Positions 15,213-23,800 of a stretch of DNA of 64,000 bases are shown here, piece by piece; position 1 is the first letter of the stretch, and every line of letters starts with the position of its first letter. The notes beneath the pieces are model-generated. The model was not told the origin of the DNA. It did no database searches and worked only from the letters and a program-made list of their open reading frames with translations. This DNA is from Fimenecus sp045593555. GTDB taxonomy: Bacteria > Bacillota > Clostridia > Oscillospirales > Acutalibacteraceae. The DNA is taken from positions 1 through 64,000 of the forward strand of contig JAZNWU010000018.1 in the NCBI GenBank assembly GCA_045593555.1, in the 5' to 3' direction. Position numbers and translations under genes: made by a program.

Positions 15213-16157
15213 TTATCCTCGTGGTGTACCACAAGCCATACAGAATCTGCCACCCTCATTTGTAGCGTTACAAGCAGGACAAACCCAAGCCTGAGATACA
15301 GGTGCTTGCGGTTGAACAGGCTGACCATAAGCAGGTTGCTGATTATAACCGTTGTTCATTGGTTGATTGTAGCCATTGTTCATTGGCTGGTTGTAACCGT
15401 TATTCATCGGCTGGTTATAGCCATTGTTCATTGGCTGGTTGTAACCGTTATTCATCGGTTGATTATAACCATTATTCATTGGCTGATTATAACCATTATT
15501 CATAGGTTGATTGTAACCGTTATTCATTGGTTGATTAAAGCCATTATTCATTCCTGCATTACCGTTTTGTGTGAGGTTGTTTATAACCTGCTGAGCAGTC
15601 TGCTGATAACGGTTATATTCCATTGTGCCCATACCCTCAACATCGCTGTCATTGAGTCTTGCAGTAATTTCGTCGAAATAAGGATTGTTAACATTGATGT
15701 CGATATAGAAATCATAAGTAAACTTGTATCTCGGCGGATTGTAGCTTACTCTTTCTCCGTCTTTCCCCTGTGTGTAGATTTCTTCACGGTCTTCATCAAC
15801 TCTGAGATTACAGCCCGTAACACTTGAAAGCGGAATAACATCGGGGTTTTCATCACTCCAACTACCTGGATTACGACGTGAAACAACAAAACTCTGCTTC
15901 ATCGGGTCAATGTAGATTTTATCGTCTTCACCAAAGGTGAACATCGGTGTAAAACTTGAAAGAGTTTGTCTGTTTTCTTCTCTGTATGCAAGTTGATTTT
16001 TAATTTCTGCAACAGTTGAGCTTCTTCTTTCGCTGAAGAAAGGTGAAAGTTTCTTTGCACAATCCTTACACATATTTCCGTCTTCAAGTTTTCTGTTACC
16101 TAAAAGACCAATTTTTTCACCACAGATATCGCAATATTTTTTATCAAAAAGTCCCAT
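15213..16157 (-). CDS. DUF4428 protein with Asn/Gln-rich octapeptide repeats and C-terminal zinc ribbon
   Basis: This 314-residue soluble protein has three parts. The N-terminal DUF4428-like zinc finger (CDICGEKIGLLGNRKLEDGN, then CKDC) is followed by a beta-rich domain at about residues 60-180 (IYIDPMKQSFVVSRR). Nine tandem copies of MNNGYNQP (first copy F for Y, residues 203-274) come next, and the C-terminal ribbon CPACNATNEGGRFCMACGTPRG closes the protein. TAGGAGG precedes the ATG. The repeat is low in complexity and rich in Asn, Gln, Gly and Tyr, like condensate-forming regions. That property is an inference. It follows the SPFH gene by 19 bases. Confidence 0.83.
   Translation of the reverse strand: MGLFDKKYCDICGEKIGLLGNRKLEDGNMCKDCAKKLSPFFSERRSSTVAEIKNQLAYREENRQTLSSFTPMFTFGEDDKIYIDPMKQSFVVSRRNPGSWSDENPDVIPLSSVTGCNLRVDEDREEIYTQGKDGERVSYNPPRYKFTYDFYIDINVNNPYFDEITARLNDSDVEGMGTMEYNRYQQTAQQVINNLTQNGNAGMNNGFNQPMNNGYNQPMNNGYNQPMNNGYNQPMNNGYNQPMNNGYNQPMNNGYNQPMNNGYNQPMNNGYNQQPAYGQPVQPQAPVSQAWVCPACNATNEGGRFCMACGTPRG
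15336..15551. repeat. In-frame tandem repeat, 9 x 24 bp
   Basis: Nine exact 24-base units encode MNNG(F/Y)NQ(P/Q) within the DUF4428 gene. Units differ mainly at silent positions (for example GTT/ATT and CAG/CAA variants), so selection for the peptide rather than very recent DNA duplication is likely. There are no spacers, so this is not a CRISPR array. Copy number could vary between strains by slippage. Confidence 0.95.
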
Positions 16158-16176
16158 TATATTTTCCTCCTAATAA

Positions 16177-17571
16177 TTATTTAGCATCGTTTACATCAAA
16201 AATGTCGCCACATTCAGGGCAGAATTTTGGCGGATTGTGTGGGTCAGCAGGTTTCCAACCACATTTATCACATTGATAAAGAGGTGCACCGGCCGGTTTT
16301 TGTGCTCCGCAATTCTGACAGAATTTGCCTTTATTTACTGCACCACATGAACAAGTCCAGCCTTCATCAGCAGGTTTTGGTGAACCACATTCAGGACAGA
16401 ATTTTCCGGTTGCTGTTGCACCGCAAGAGCATTTCCAGCTATCTCCCGCAGGTTTAGATTCAGGTTTCTTGGCACCGCAGTTAGGACAGAAATTGCCTGA
16501 AACTGTATTACCACAAGAACAACTCCAACCATTCTGTACAGGTGCTTGTTGTGGAGCTTGTTGTTGTCCCATTGCAAAAAGATTCTGTGCATTCATACCG
16601 CCACCTGCATTCATCGCCATACCCATACCCATAAAGCCTGTCATAGCACCTGCTTCGTTCTTTGCAGCATCCTGCATAGCCTGAGCCTGAGCACCAACGA
16701 GTGTTGCAGCAGCCATTGTCGGGTCACGCATAACAGCATTTCTCTGAAGCTGTTTAATCATATCTTCGTCTTCTTTAGGTGCTGTAATTGAATTGATTGC
16801 AACAGACACTACTGAAAGTCCGCGAAGATTTACCCATTTTTCAGTAAGAACATCGTTCATTGCATCGGACAGTTCCATTGTGTGTCCCGGTAATGCACTG
16901 TATCGAATTCCCATATCAGAAATCTTTGCAAATGCAGGTTGTAAAGCATTTAAAAACTCTGACTTTAATTGAGCATCAATCTCTTCTCTTGTGTATTCTC
17001 TTTCAACATTACCACATACATTAGTGTAGAACAAAATCGGGTCGCTGATTTTATATGAATATGTACCGTTACAACGAACTGAAATATCAATATCTAATCC
17101 GATATTTCTGTCAACAACTCTGAACGGAACAGGATTTGGTGTGCCAAACATATTGCCCACAAGCTCTTTTGTATTGAAATAATAAACTCTTTGGTCTTTT
17201 CCCGTGTCGCCACCATAAGCAAATCGTTTACCTATTGTCCTGAAAGATTCTTTTATGCTGTCACCCAGCTTGCCTGAAAAAATGCTTGGCTCTGTTGATG
17301 CATCATAAGTAAACTCACCGGGTTCAGCGCAGATTTCAACAATCTTGCCCTGTTCAACAATAATCATACATTGTCCGTCAGCAACTGCGATGCCTGAACC
17401 GTTTGAAATGATATTGTCACTTCCTTTTGTGTTTGAAGAACGTCCGCCTACACGCTTTGTTCCTTTTACAACCATTACATCCTTGTCTATTGAATCACAA
17501 TAGAAAAACTCTTTCCATTGGTCAGCAAGAACACCGCCGAGTGCTCCTACGCCTGCTTTAATAAGTCCCAT
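16177..17571 (-). CDS. SPFH-domain protein with four C-terminal zinc ribbons (YdjI-like)
   Basis: This 464-residue protein has an amphipathic N terminus (MGLIKAGVGALGGVLADQW) instead of a membrane helix. An SPFH/virion-core-like domain covers about residues 20-290 (ADGQCMIIVEQGKIVE, VRCNGTYSYKISDPILFYTNV). An Ala/Gln/Gly/Met-rich linker follows, then four ribbons, three of them near-identical 22-residue units (W-C-CG...G-FC-CG-KP, about residues 349-423) and a longer fourth. It resembles B. subtilis YdjI, a partner of PspA in membrane-stress assemblies. It probably scaffolds the cluster's membrane and ribbon proteins, which is inference. AGGGAG lies before the ATG. No PspA gene is in the window. 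Confidence 0.85.
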   Translation of the reverse strand: MGLIKAGVGALGGVLADQWKEFFYCDSIDKDVMVVKGTKRVGGRSSNTKGSDNIISNGSGIAVADGQCMIIVEQGKIVEICAEPGEFTYDASTEPSIFSGKLGDSIKESFRTIGKRFAYGGDTGKDQRVYYFNTKELVGNMFGTPNPVPFRVVDRNIGLDIDISVRCNGTYSYKISDPILFYTNVCGNVEREYTREEIDAQLKSEFLNALQPAFAKISDMGIRYSALPGHTMELSDAMNDVLTEKWVNLRGLSVVSVAINSITAPKEDEDMIKQLQRNAVMRDPTMAAATLVGAQAQAMQDAAKNEAGAMTGFMGMGMAMNAGGGMNAQNLFAMGQQQAPQQAPVQNGWSCSCGNTVSGNFCPNCGAKKPESKPAGDSWKCSCGATATGKFCPECGSPKPADEGWTCSCGAVNKGKFCQNCGAQKPAGAPLYQCDKCGWKPADPHNPPKFCPECGDIFDVNDAK

Positions 17572-17598
17572 ATTTATTTCTCCCTTCAGCTAACTATT

Positions 17599-17937
17599 TT
17601 ATTTTTCAGCACAGTTTTTACAGCATAGGCCTCCTTGAAGGTCAACCCCATATACCGTGCATTCTTCACAAACCATATTTCCGCAAATTTCACATTTATT
17701 AAGCTCAAGTCGTACTTCGTTGTTTGCTCGTTCATAAGCTTTTCCGTGGTCATTTGCGTAAATGATTGCTCTTGCTTCTCGTTCATCATTACTTAAAAAC
17801 TTTTTATCTTTGAAACCTGAAACAAATTCGTGAACTTCTGTTTTTATAGGTTTACCGCAACAGTCACAATAGAACTCAAACTCAAACTGCTTTATTGTTG
17901 ACTTATCAGTAAATCTTTTTGTTACAGCTTTCAGCAT
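17599..17937 (-). CDS. Small double zinc-finger protein
   Basis: This 112-residue soluble protein has one CxxC at CDCCGKPI (residues 24-31). A C-terminal cluster, CEICGNMVCEECTVYGVDLQ with CCKNC after it, could hold one or two zinc ions. It is the first gene of the minus-strand cluster, with a perfect TAGGAGG seven bases before the ATG and a candidate -10 (TATACT) about 30 bases further up. It lies 27 bases before the SPFH gene. It might be a regulatory or adaptor subunit. I recognise no named family. Confidence 0.75.
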   Translation of the reverse strand: MLKAVTKRFTDKSTIKQFEFEFYCDCCGKPIKTEVHEFVSGFKDKKFLSNDEREARAIIYANDHGKAYERANNEVRLELNKCEICGNMVCEECTVYGVDLQGGLCCKNCAEK

Positions 17938-18000
17938 TTTAACAACCTCCTATATAAATATCTACAGTATAATTTTACTTGTTAAAACTTATTAAAATAA

Positions 18001-18050
18001 GTAGCCTTACAGGTTACTTTCTTAAAAAGAAGGCTACCTTTAGGGCTACC
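18001..18050. promoter_or_regulatory. Inverted and direct GTAGCC repeats between divergent operons
   Basis: GTAGCCTT (18001-18008) and AAGGCTAC (18030-18037) form a perfect 8-bp inverted repeat, and GGCTACC recurs at 18044-18050. The block lies between the zinc-ribbon cluster (minus) and the XRE regulator (plus). It is a plausible operator for the XRE protein, though no binding is shown. Confidence 0.45.
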
Positions 18051-18122
18051 ATGTCAAAAAACAAACTATCCATTTGTACATATTGCATAAAAGAAAAGAC
18101 ATATAACAATTTAATGCAAAAA

Positions 18123-18151
18123 TTGACATAAAATTCAAATTATGCTATATT
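18123..18151 (+). promoter_or_regulatory. Sigma-A promoter of the XRE-LuxR pair
   Basis: TTGACA (18123-18128), a 17-base spacer and TATATT (18146-18151) form a near-consensus promoter. The start would be near 18158, leaving a leader of about 22 bases with GGAG eight bases before the ATG at 18180. Confidence 0.75.
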
Positions 18152-18179
18152 ATGATATATAAAGTTATGGAGTTAAACT

Positions 18180-18404
18180 ATGAAAATTGATATAAAAACC
18201 TTAAGCTTTCCTGAACAAGTTAAAACAGTTCGCGTACTTTTACAACTGACACAGACTGAACTTGCTGAGCAAATCGGCATTTCCTACGCTACAGTCAGCC
18301 GTTGGGAAAGAGAAAACAGAACACCGCATCTTGCGATGGTAGGTAAATTCTATTCATTCTGTATGCGTAACGGAATTGAAATCAAGACAACAAAGGAGGA
18401 ATAA
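18180..18404 (+). CDS. XRE-family helix-turn-helix regulator
   Basis: This 74-residue protein is essentially one Cro/CI-type helix-turn-helix (LTQTELAEQIGISYATVSRW followed by ERENRTPHLAMV, residues 24-55). There is no other domain, so it may bind as a dimer or report to a partner. The stop at 18404 lies two bases before the start of the membrane LuxR protein, whose ribosome site (AAGGAGG) is inside this gene. The two are clearly cotranscribed. It probably controls its own promoter or the divergent zinc-ribbon cluster, by analogy with divergently placed regulators. Confidence 0.85.
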   Translation: MKIDIKTLSFPEQVKTVRVLLQLTQTELAEQIGISYATVSRWERENRTPHLAMVGKFYSFCMRNGIEIKTTKEE

Positions 18405-18405
18405 T

Positions 18406-19398
18406 ATGACTACACTTTATGGTATTATTTTTGTCATTTCTCTTTTGATGATTGCTACATATTATTATGTTGACAGAAAACGTGATATTTGGTTACTTCT
18501 TCTCTTTGTATGTGTGGCTGTGTGTGATTTCGGGTATTTTCTTCTCTCTGTGGCAGAAAATCTTGATTTTGCTTTATGGGCAAACAGAATTGCTTATCTT
18601 GGAAATGTCTTTTTGCCTTTTTCCATACTTATGATGATTATGAATCTTTCAAGATTCACTTATCCTAAATGGTTACCACGAATTTTAATTGTCATCAATA
18701 TTGTAATGTTTTTCATTGCCTCAAGTGGCGGATGGTTGCCGATTTACTATAAAAATGTTTCTTTTGAAATCATAAACGGTGTTGGTACTCTTGTTAAAGA
18801 TTACGGACCGTTTCATAATTTTTATAAAGTCTTTCTGTTTGCGTATTTCTCTGCAATGATTGTAATTATCATATACACAGCCATTAAAAAGACTGTCGTT
18901 TCTGTCAAACACTCTATTTTTCTCGCATTTGTTGTTATCGGCAATATTGCAATCTGGCTTATTGAAAACACCATAAAAGCAGGATTTGAATTTATGTCCA
19001 TATCCTATATAATCACAGAGGGCTTAATATTATTCCTTTACGGCATTTTACAGGATTACGGTCTTGCAGATACTCAAGGAATTTCTTCCGAATCTGTTGT
19101 AATCCAAAGCGAAACAGCACAAACTGTTTCTAACGAACAAACAGCAAATATCAGATATTTTGAGCAAAATCAGATTGATGTTATTTTTGAAAACTGGGAT
19201 GATGTCCGTTCTCTTTCTCAACGCGAAAAAGAGGTTTTAAGACTGATTATGCAAAACAAAAAACGAAAAGATATTGCCGATGAACTTTTTGTAACAGAAA
19301 GCACAATCAAAAAACATACATCAAGCATTTTCAAAAAGCTTAACATCAACAACCGTTCTGAATTGTTTGAAAACGCAAAAAGTTACTTTAAAGAGTAA
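18406..19398 (+). CDS. Membrane-bound one-component regulator: 7TM sensor plus LuxR-type HTH
   Basis: This 330-residue protein has seven hydrophobic segments in residues 1-215, resembling the histidine-kinase N-terminal 7TM module (YYVDRKRDIWLLLLFVCVAV; FALWANRIAYLGNVFLPFSI). A Gln/Ser-rich linker leads to a C-terminal GerE/LuxR helix-turn-helix at about 262-315 (LSQREKEVLRLIMQNKKRKD, VTESTIKKHTSSIFKKLNIN). No kinase or receiver domain is present, so signal and DNA binding are in one chain. The start is set by AAGGAGGAATA before the ATG at 18406. An upstream in-frame ATG (18376) lies inside the XRE gene. The ligand is unknown. Confidence 0.87.
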   Translation: MTTLYGIIFVISLLMIATYYYVDRKRDIWLLLLFVCVAVCDFGYFLLSVAENLDFALWANRIAYLGNVFLPFSILMMIMNLSRFTYPKWLPRILIVINIVMFFIASSGGWLPIYYKNVSFEIINGVGTLVKDYGPFHNFYKVFLFAYFSAMIVIIIYTAIKKTVVSVKHSIFLAFVVIGNIAIWLIENTIKAGFEFMSISYIITEGLILFLYGILQDYGLADTQGISSESVVIQSETAQTVSNEQTANIRYFEQNQIDVIFENWDDVRSLSQREKEVLRLIMQNKKRKDIADELFVTESTIKKHTSSIFKKLNINNRSELFENAKSYFKE

Positions 19399-19430
19399 TG
19401 AAAAACTGCTTTTAATTATTTTGAATTTCA

Positions 19431-19542
19431 GTGCAACGCTATTTGAAAAAAGATGATTTGTATCAAATAGCGTAGTCAATGCCAAATCAGATACCACTAT
19501 TGATACAATTTGTGTCCGTAGTGGTATCGTTGTTTTATATAG
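19431..19542. repeat. Intergenic double-hairpin repeat, copy 3 (full length)
   Basis: The first hairpin is CGCTATTTGA (19437-19446) with TCAAATAGCG (19463-19472), a perfect 10-bp pairing. The second is GATACCACTA (19490-19499) with TAGTGGTATC (19519-19528), also perfect. The words GTAGTCAATGCCAAAT between them and GTTGTTTTATATAG at the end recur in the other copies. It lies between the LuxR gene stop and the terminator at 19552. Confidence 0.85.
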
Positions 19543-19551
19543 CATATTTCT

Positions 19552-19602
19552 AAAAATGCCTATGAGGTTAGATTAAGTTTCTAACTTCATAGGCATTTTT
19601 TT
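19552..19602. terminator. Bidirectional terminator between convergent genes
   Basis: A 21-bp stem (19552-19572 with 19580-19600, one G-T pair, 7-base loop) starts with AAAAATGCC and ends with GGCATTTTTTT. As and Ts flank both sides, so it can stop the LuxR gene (plus) and the AAA ATPase gene (minus). Confidence 0.9.
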
Positions 19603-19625
19603 ATACTCTTATTACAAATAGAAAT

Positions 19626-20372
19626 TTAGTCCTCGAACAAGTATTTATGCATTCGTTCAGGGTTGTTGAGGAATTGTTTTGTAATTTGAAAATGTTCCGT
19701 TTGAGTATATGGAACAAGGTCAATTCCGTCGTGAGTTATCTCATAAATATCTGCATCAGGAAATGTCATAAGTATTGGTGAATGGGTTGAGATTATTAAC
19801 TGTGAGCCTTGTTTTACAAGTCGGTCAATATTACACATCAACCTCATAATTCGCATTGGTGAAAGAGCTGCTTCAGGTTCATCAAGGATATAAAGTCCAT
19901 TACCCCCGAAACGATTCTCGGTAAGTGCAATAAAGCTTTCACCGTGGGATTGTGCATGAAGTGACACGCCACCATAACTGTCAATTACAGGTGGAGCAGC
20001 AGCTGGCATTCTGTCCATTTGGTCAATATTAGAAGCAACATTATAAAAGCTCTCTGCACGAAGGAAGAAACCGTCACGTGGTTGCTTTAACCCTCTGCGA
20101 ACACTTAAATATTTATACAAGTCAGAGTGTGAGTTTTCGGTTGAAAAGTTGAAATTCTTGCTTCCACCCTCGGGATTGAAGCCTAAAGCAACAGCAAGTC
20201 CCTCAATTAATGTTGATTTACCGATTCCATTTTCACCAACAATGAAAGTCACAGGCTTATTGAATTTTAATGAGTTACTTTTAAGCCAATTTACAATCGG
20301 TAGATTGTTAATATAATTCCCACTGGGAATATAGTTACTTATACTGATTTCACGTACAAATAAACCATTCAT
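19626..20372 (-). CDS. Stand-alone AAA/ABC-type ATPase (COG3910-like)
   Basis: This 248-residue soluble ATPase of the SMC/RecF-like class has Walker A GENGIGKSTLIEG (about residues 42-54), a signature-like SHGESF, Walker B GLYILDEPEAALSP and the switch ISTHSPIL. No nuclease or coiled-coil domain is attached. The length agrees with COG3910-type predicted ATPases. The ATG at 20372 follows TTGGTGA. A TTG twelve bases upstream is less likely. Relatives occur as single genes and in defence or repair contexts. No partner gene is visible here, so the role is unknown. Confidence 0.85.
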   Translation of the reverse strand: MNGLFVREISISNYIPSGNYINNLPIVNWLKSNSLKFNKPVTFIVGENGIGKSTLIEGLAVALGFNPEGGSKNFNFSTENSHSDLYKYLSVRRGLKQPRDGFFLRAESFYNVASNIDQMDRMPAAAPPVIDSYGGVSLHAQSHGESFIALTENRFGGNGLYILDEPEAALSPMRIMRLMCNIDRLVKQGSQLIISTHSPILMTFPDADIYEITHDGIDLVPYTQTEHFQITKQFLNNPERMHKYLFED

Positions 20373-20518
20373 AATTATCACCAATATTATTTTAGCATAT
20401 AATCGGCCGTTTGTAACTAAAAGAATTTAATAAGTGTACATATAAACGGACTGTAACATATACCACCCACACAACAAAAAGCAACAATTTACTGCAACGC
20501 TTTTTATTGCTTATTAAG

Positions 20519-20548
20519 TTGATATACTTGGCAGATGTGTGATATAAT
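20519..20548 (+). promoter_or_regulatory. Promoter before the glycan-use locus
   Basis: TTGATA (20519-20524), an 18-base spacer and a perfect TATAAT (20543-20548). It originally served the now decayed gene at 20582 and may now drive the glycosidase downstream. Confidence 0.55.
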
Positions 20549-20581
20549 TATTTTAATAAACAGGAAATCCAGGAGAGAATT

Positions 20582-20876
20582 ATGAACTCTATCAGCTTTT
20601 ATCTTGTAACCGATACACATTATTTTGAAAATAAATTAGGTGCTGGTGGAAAGGCCTTCAAAAAAATATGGTAACCTAACAGTCTTTCATTAAGGGATGA
20701 TATGCCATTGTAACCGCTATCTTTGGCAAAATTATTGAGGATGAAGAAACAGATATTGTTGACAGATTTTCTTTTGTGCTAAAATAATCGAGCCAAAGTT
20801 CAGTAAAGACGGAATTAATACTATTGGCAACAACAAAGGCTTTTCAGATAATGATGCTGAATTTACACTAAAATAA
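20582..20876 (+). pseudogene. Decayed metallophosphoesterase
   Basis: AGGAGAGAATT precedes an ATG giving MNSISFYLVTDTHYFENKLG and then a stop after 30 codons. FYLVTDTHYF is the opening metal-binding strand (DxH) of calcineurin-like phosphoesterases. A second piece in another frame (20704-20787) reads AIVTAIFGKIIEDEETDIV, also typical of that family. A third (20783-20876) reads IIEPKFSKDGINTIGNNKGF. The middle of the gene, with most metal ligands, is gone. The pieces indicate internal deletions and frameshifts. The gap 20385-20890 holds nothing else except the promoter. Confidence 0.7.
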
Positions 20877-20890
20877 AAAGGATGTTTCTT

Positions 20891-23800
20891 ATGCTTTATA
20901 AAAAGAACTCACATAAACAATTGGATAATGAGCTTTTCAAATATCCTACAAGTGAATACAGAGGAACACCATTCTGGGCATGGAACTGTAAGCTCCAGAA
21001 GGATGAGCTTCATCGTCAGATAGACATTTTTAAGGAAATGGGCCTTGGTGGCTTTCATATGCATGTAAGAACAGGTATGGCGACACCGTATCTTTCTGAT
21101 GAATATATGGACACAGTTAAATCATGTGTTGAAAAAGCGAAGAGCGAAAATATGCTTGCATGGCTTTATGATGAGGACAGATGGCCTTCAGGAGCTGCAG
21201 GTGGTCTGGTAACCAAAAATCCTGAATATCGTTCAAGATATCTGCTTTTTACCAATAAATCTTACGAGGAAGATAAAAATACTTATGTGAAAACCGATTG
21301 TCGTTGTGCAGGCGGAAGAAACCGTAATGGTGAACTTATAGGAGTATACGATGTTAAGCTTGATGATGAAGGCTTTCTCGATTCATATAAACGTATTGCA
21401 GAAAATGATGCCTGTGATGGTGATAAGTGGTATGCTTATGTAGAGGTCTGTTCATCATCAAGCTGGTTCAATAATCAGACTTATATTGATACTCTTAATA
21501 AAAAAGCTATTGAAAAATTCATTGAAGTTACTCATGAACGATATAAGGAAACTGTGGGAGAGGATTTTGGTGATACAGTCCCTGCGATTTTCACAGACGA
21601 ACCACAGTTTTCACGCAAACAAACCTTTAATAACTCAACCGATAAAAATGATGTAACACTTCCATGGACTGACGATATTCCTGAAACATATAAGCAAATG
21701 TACGGTGACGATATTCTGGACTATCTTCCTGAATTATTTTGGGATTTCAAGGGAGATAATGTGAGCGTACATCGGTATCACTATCACGACCATGTTGCAG
21801 AGCGTTTCTCCAGTGCTTTTGCCGATACTGTGGGTTCTTGGTGTCGCAAGAATGGTATTTCACTTACAGGTCATATGATGGAAGAACCCACACTTAAAAG
21901 TCAGACAAGTGCATTGGGTGAGGCAATGCGTTCATACAGGGGCTTTGATATTCCGGGTATTGATATGCTTTGTAATCGTTACGAATTTACAACTGCAAAG
22001 CAGACACAATCTGCAGCCCATCAGTTTGGCTGTGAAGGTGTTCTTTCCGAACTTTATGGTGTTACAGGCTGGGACTTTGATTTCAGAGGGCATAAGCTTC
22101 AGGGTGACTGGCAGGCTGCTTTGGGTGTAACAGTTCGTGTCCCTCATCTTTCTTGGGTTTCGATGGCAGGTGAATCAAAACGCGACTATCCTGCATCTAT
22201 CCATTATCAATCTCCTTGGTACAAGGAATATTCATATGTTGAAGACCATTTTGCAAGAGTTAACACAGCCCTTACAAGAGGTAAGCCGGTTGTAAAAGTT
22301 GGTGTTATACATCCTGTTGAGAGCTATTGGCTTCATTGGGGACCTAATGACAAATCTGACCTTATCCGTGAAACTATGGATACAAAATTCAAGGATGTAA
22401 CTGAATGGCTTCTTAAAGGCAGTATTGATTTCAACTTTATCAGCGAGTCACTTCTCCCCTCTTTATGCGAAAAAGGTGGAAATCCTCTTAAAGTGGGCAA
22501 AATGGAATATGATGCTATCGTTGTACCCGATTGCGAAACCTTGCGTTCTTCAACTCTTTCCCGTCTTGAAGAATTCAAAAATCAAGGTGGCAAGCTCGTT
22601 TTTATGGGTGATGCACCAAGCTTTGAAAATGCAGTTAAGTCCGACAGAGGCAGAAAGCTTTATGAAAAATCTGTCCGAATCTCTTTTGACCGTGCAAGAC
22701 TCCTTAATGCTCTCGAAGACAACAGAACAGTAACTCTTCGTTATGATAATGGAGCGCTTACAGATGATTTTATCTATCAGCTTCGTGAGGACAATGACTG
22801 CAACTGGCTTTTCGTATCTCATTGTAGTGAGCCTTACAACAAAGATGTTTTCAACAGTGAAAATCTGAGAATTACACTGAATGGTGAAAAGAAAGTTACA
22901 ATTTATGATACACTTTCAGGGGATATTTACCCTGCTGATGTTGATTATGCGAATGGCAAAACAGTGGTCAAAAAGAAAATGTTTGATTACGACAGTTTAC
23001 TTCTCAAAATTGAAGACGGTAAGAATGAAATCGTTTCAGTTAATGCTCAGAAAGAACTTAACTGTGTAAAAGTTTCATCTCAGGTTCCTTACACACTTGA
23101 TGAAAAGAATGTTCTACTTCTTGATATGTGCCAGTTCAGCGTTGATGACGGTGAATTTATGCCTGAGGAAGAAATTCTCAGAGCTGACAATATTGCAAGA
23201 AAAATTGCAGGGCTTAAAGAACGTGAAGGCTCTGTTGCTCAACCGTGGGTAATTCCACTTGAAACACCTGAGCATACTATTACACTTAAGTTTACCGTTG
23301 ATTCTCTTACTTGTGTGAAAAATCCAGTACTCGCTCTTGAGGATGCTGAAAAAGCAGAAATAACACTTAACGGAAAGCCTGTTGACAATGTAGTAACAGG
23401 CTGGTATGTGGATAAATCTATAAAAACGGTTTCACTTACCGAAATTATTAAAGGTGAAAACATTATCACCGTAAAACTACCTCTTGGTAATCATACAAAT
23501 ACAGAGTGGTGTTATCTTTTAGGTGATTTTGGCACAAAAGTTACGGGTAGAAAGGTTCAGATTACGGAATTACCTAAAAAAATATGGTTCGGTGATATTG
23601 TTAATCAAGGTTTATCATTCTATGGTGGAAATATTACATATCATATGGGTGATGTAACTGCCCAAAACGGTGAAATTGAGGTTATGATACCTCAGTACAG
23701 AGGTGCTCTTGTCAAGGTGTTCGTTAATGAAGAAGATAAGGGTAATATTGTTTATTCACCAAATACTCTTCGTATTACAGGACTAGAAAAAGGTGTACAT

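Noticed and set aside
15336..15551. CRISPR-like array of 24-base units
   Set aside because: The units are contiguous without spacers and keep a reading frame of a clear protein.
15306..15827. Long open frame on the plus strand across the repeat
   Set aside because: It is the complement of the repeat-rich DUF4428 gene, has a low-complexity Ile/Val/His product and no ribosome site.
20461..20510. Possible terminator around AAAAAGC/GCTTTTT
   Set aside because: The stem is only seven bases, AT-rich, and no clear gene end lies just upstream on that strand.
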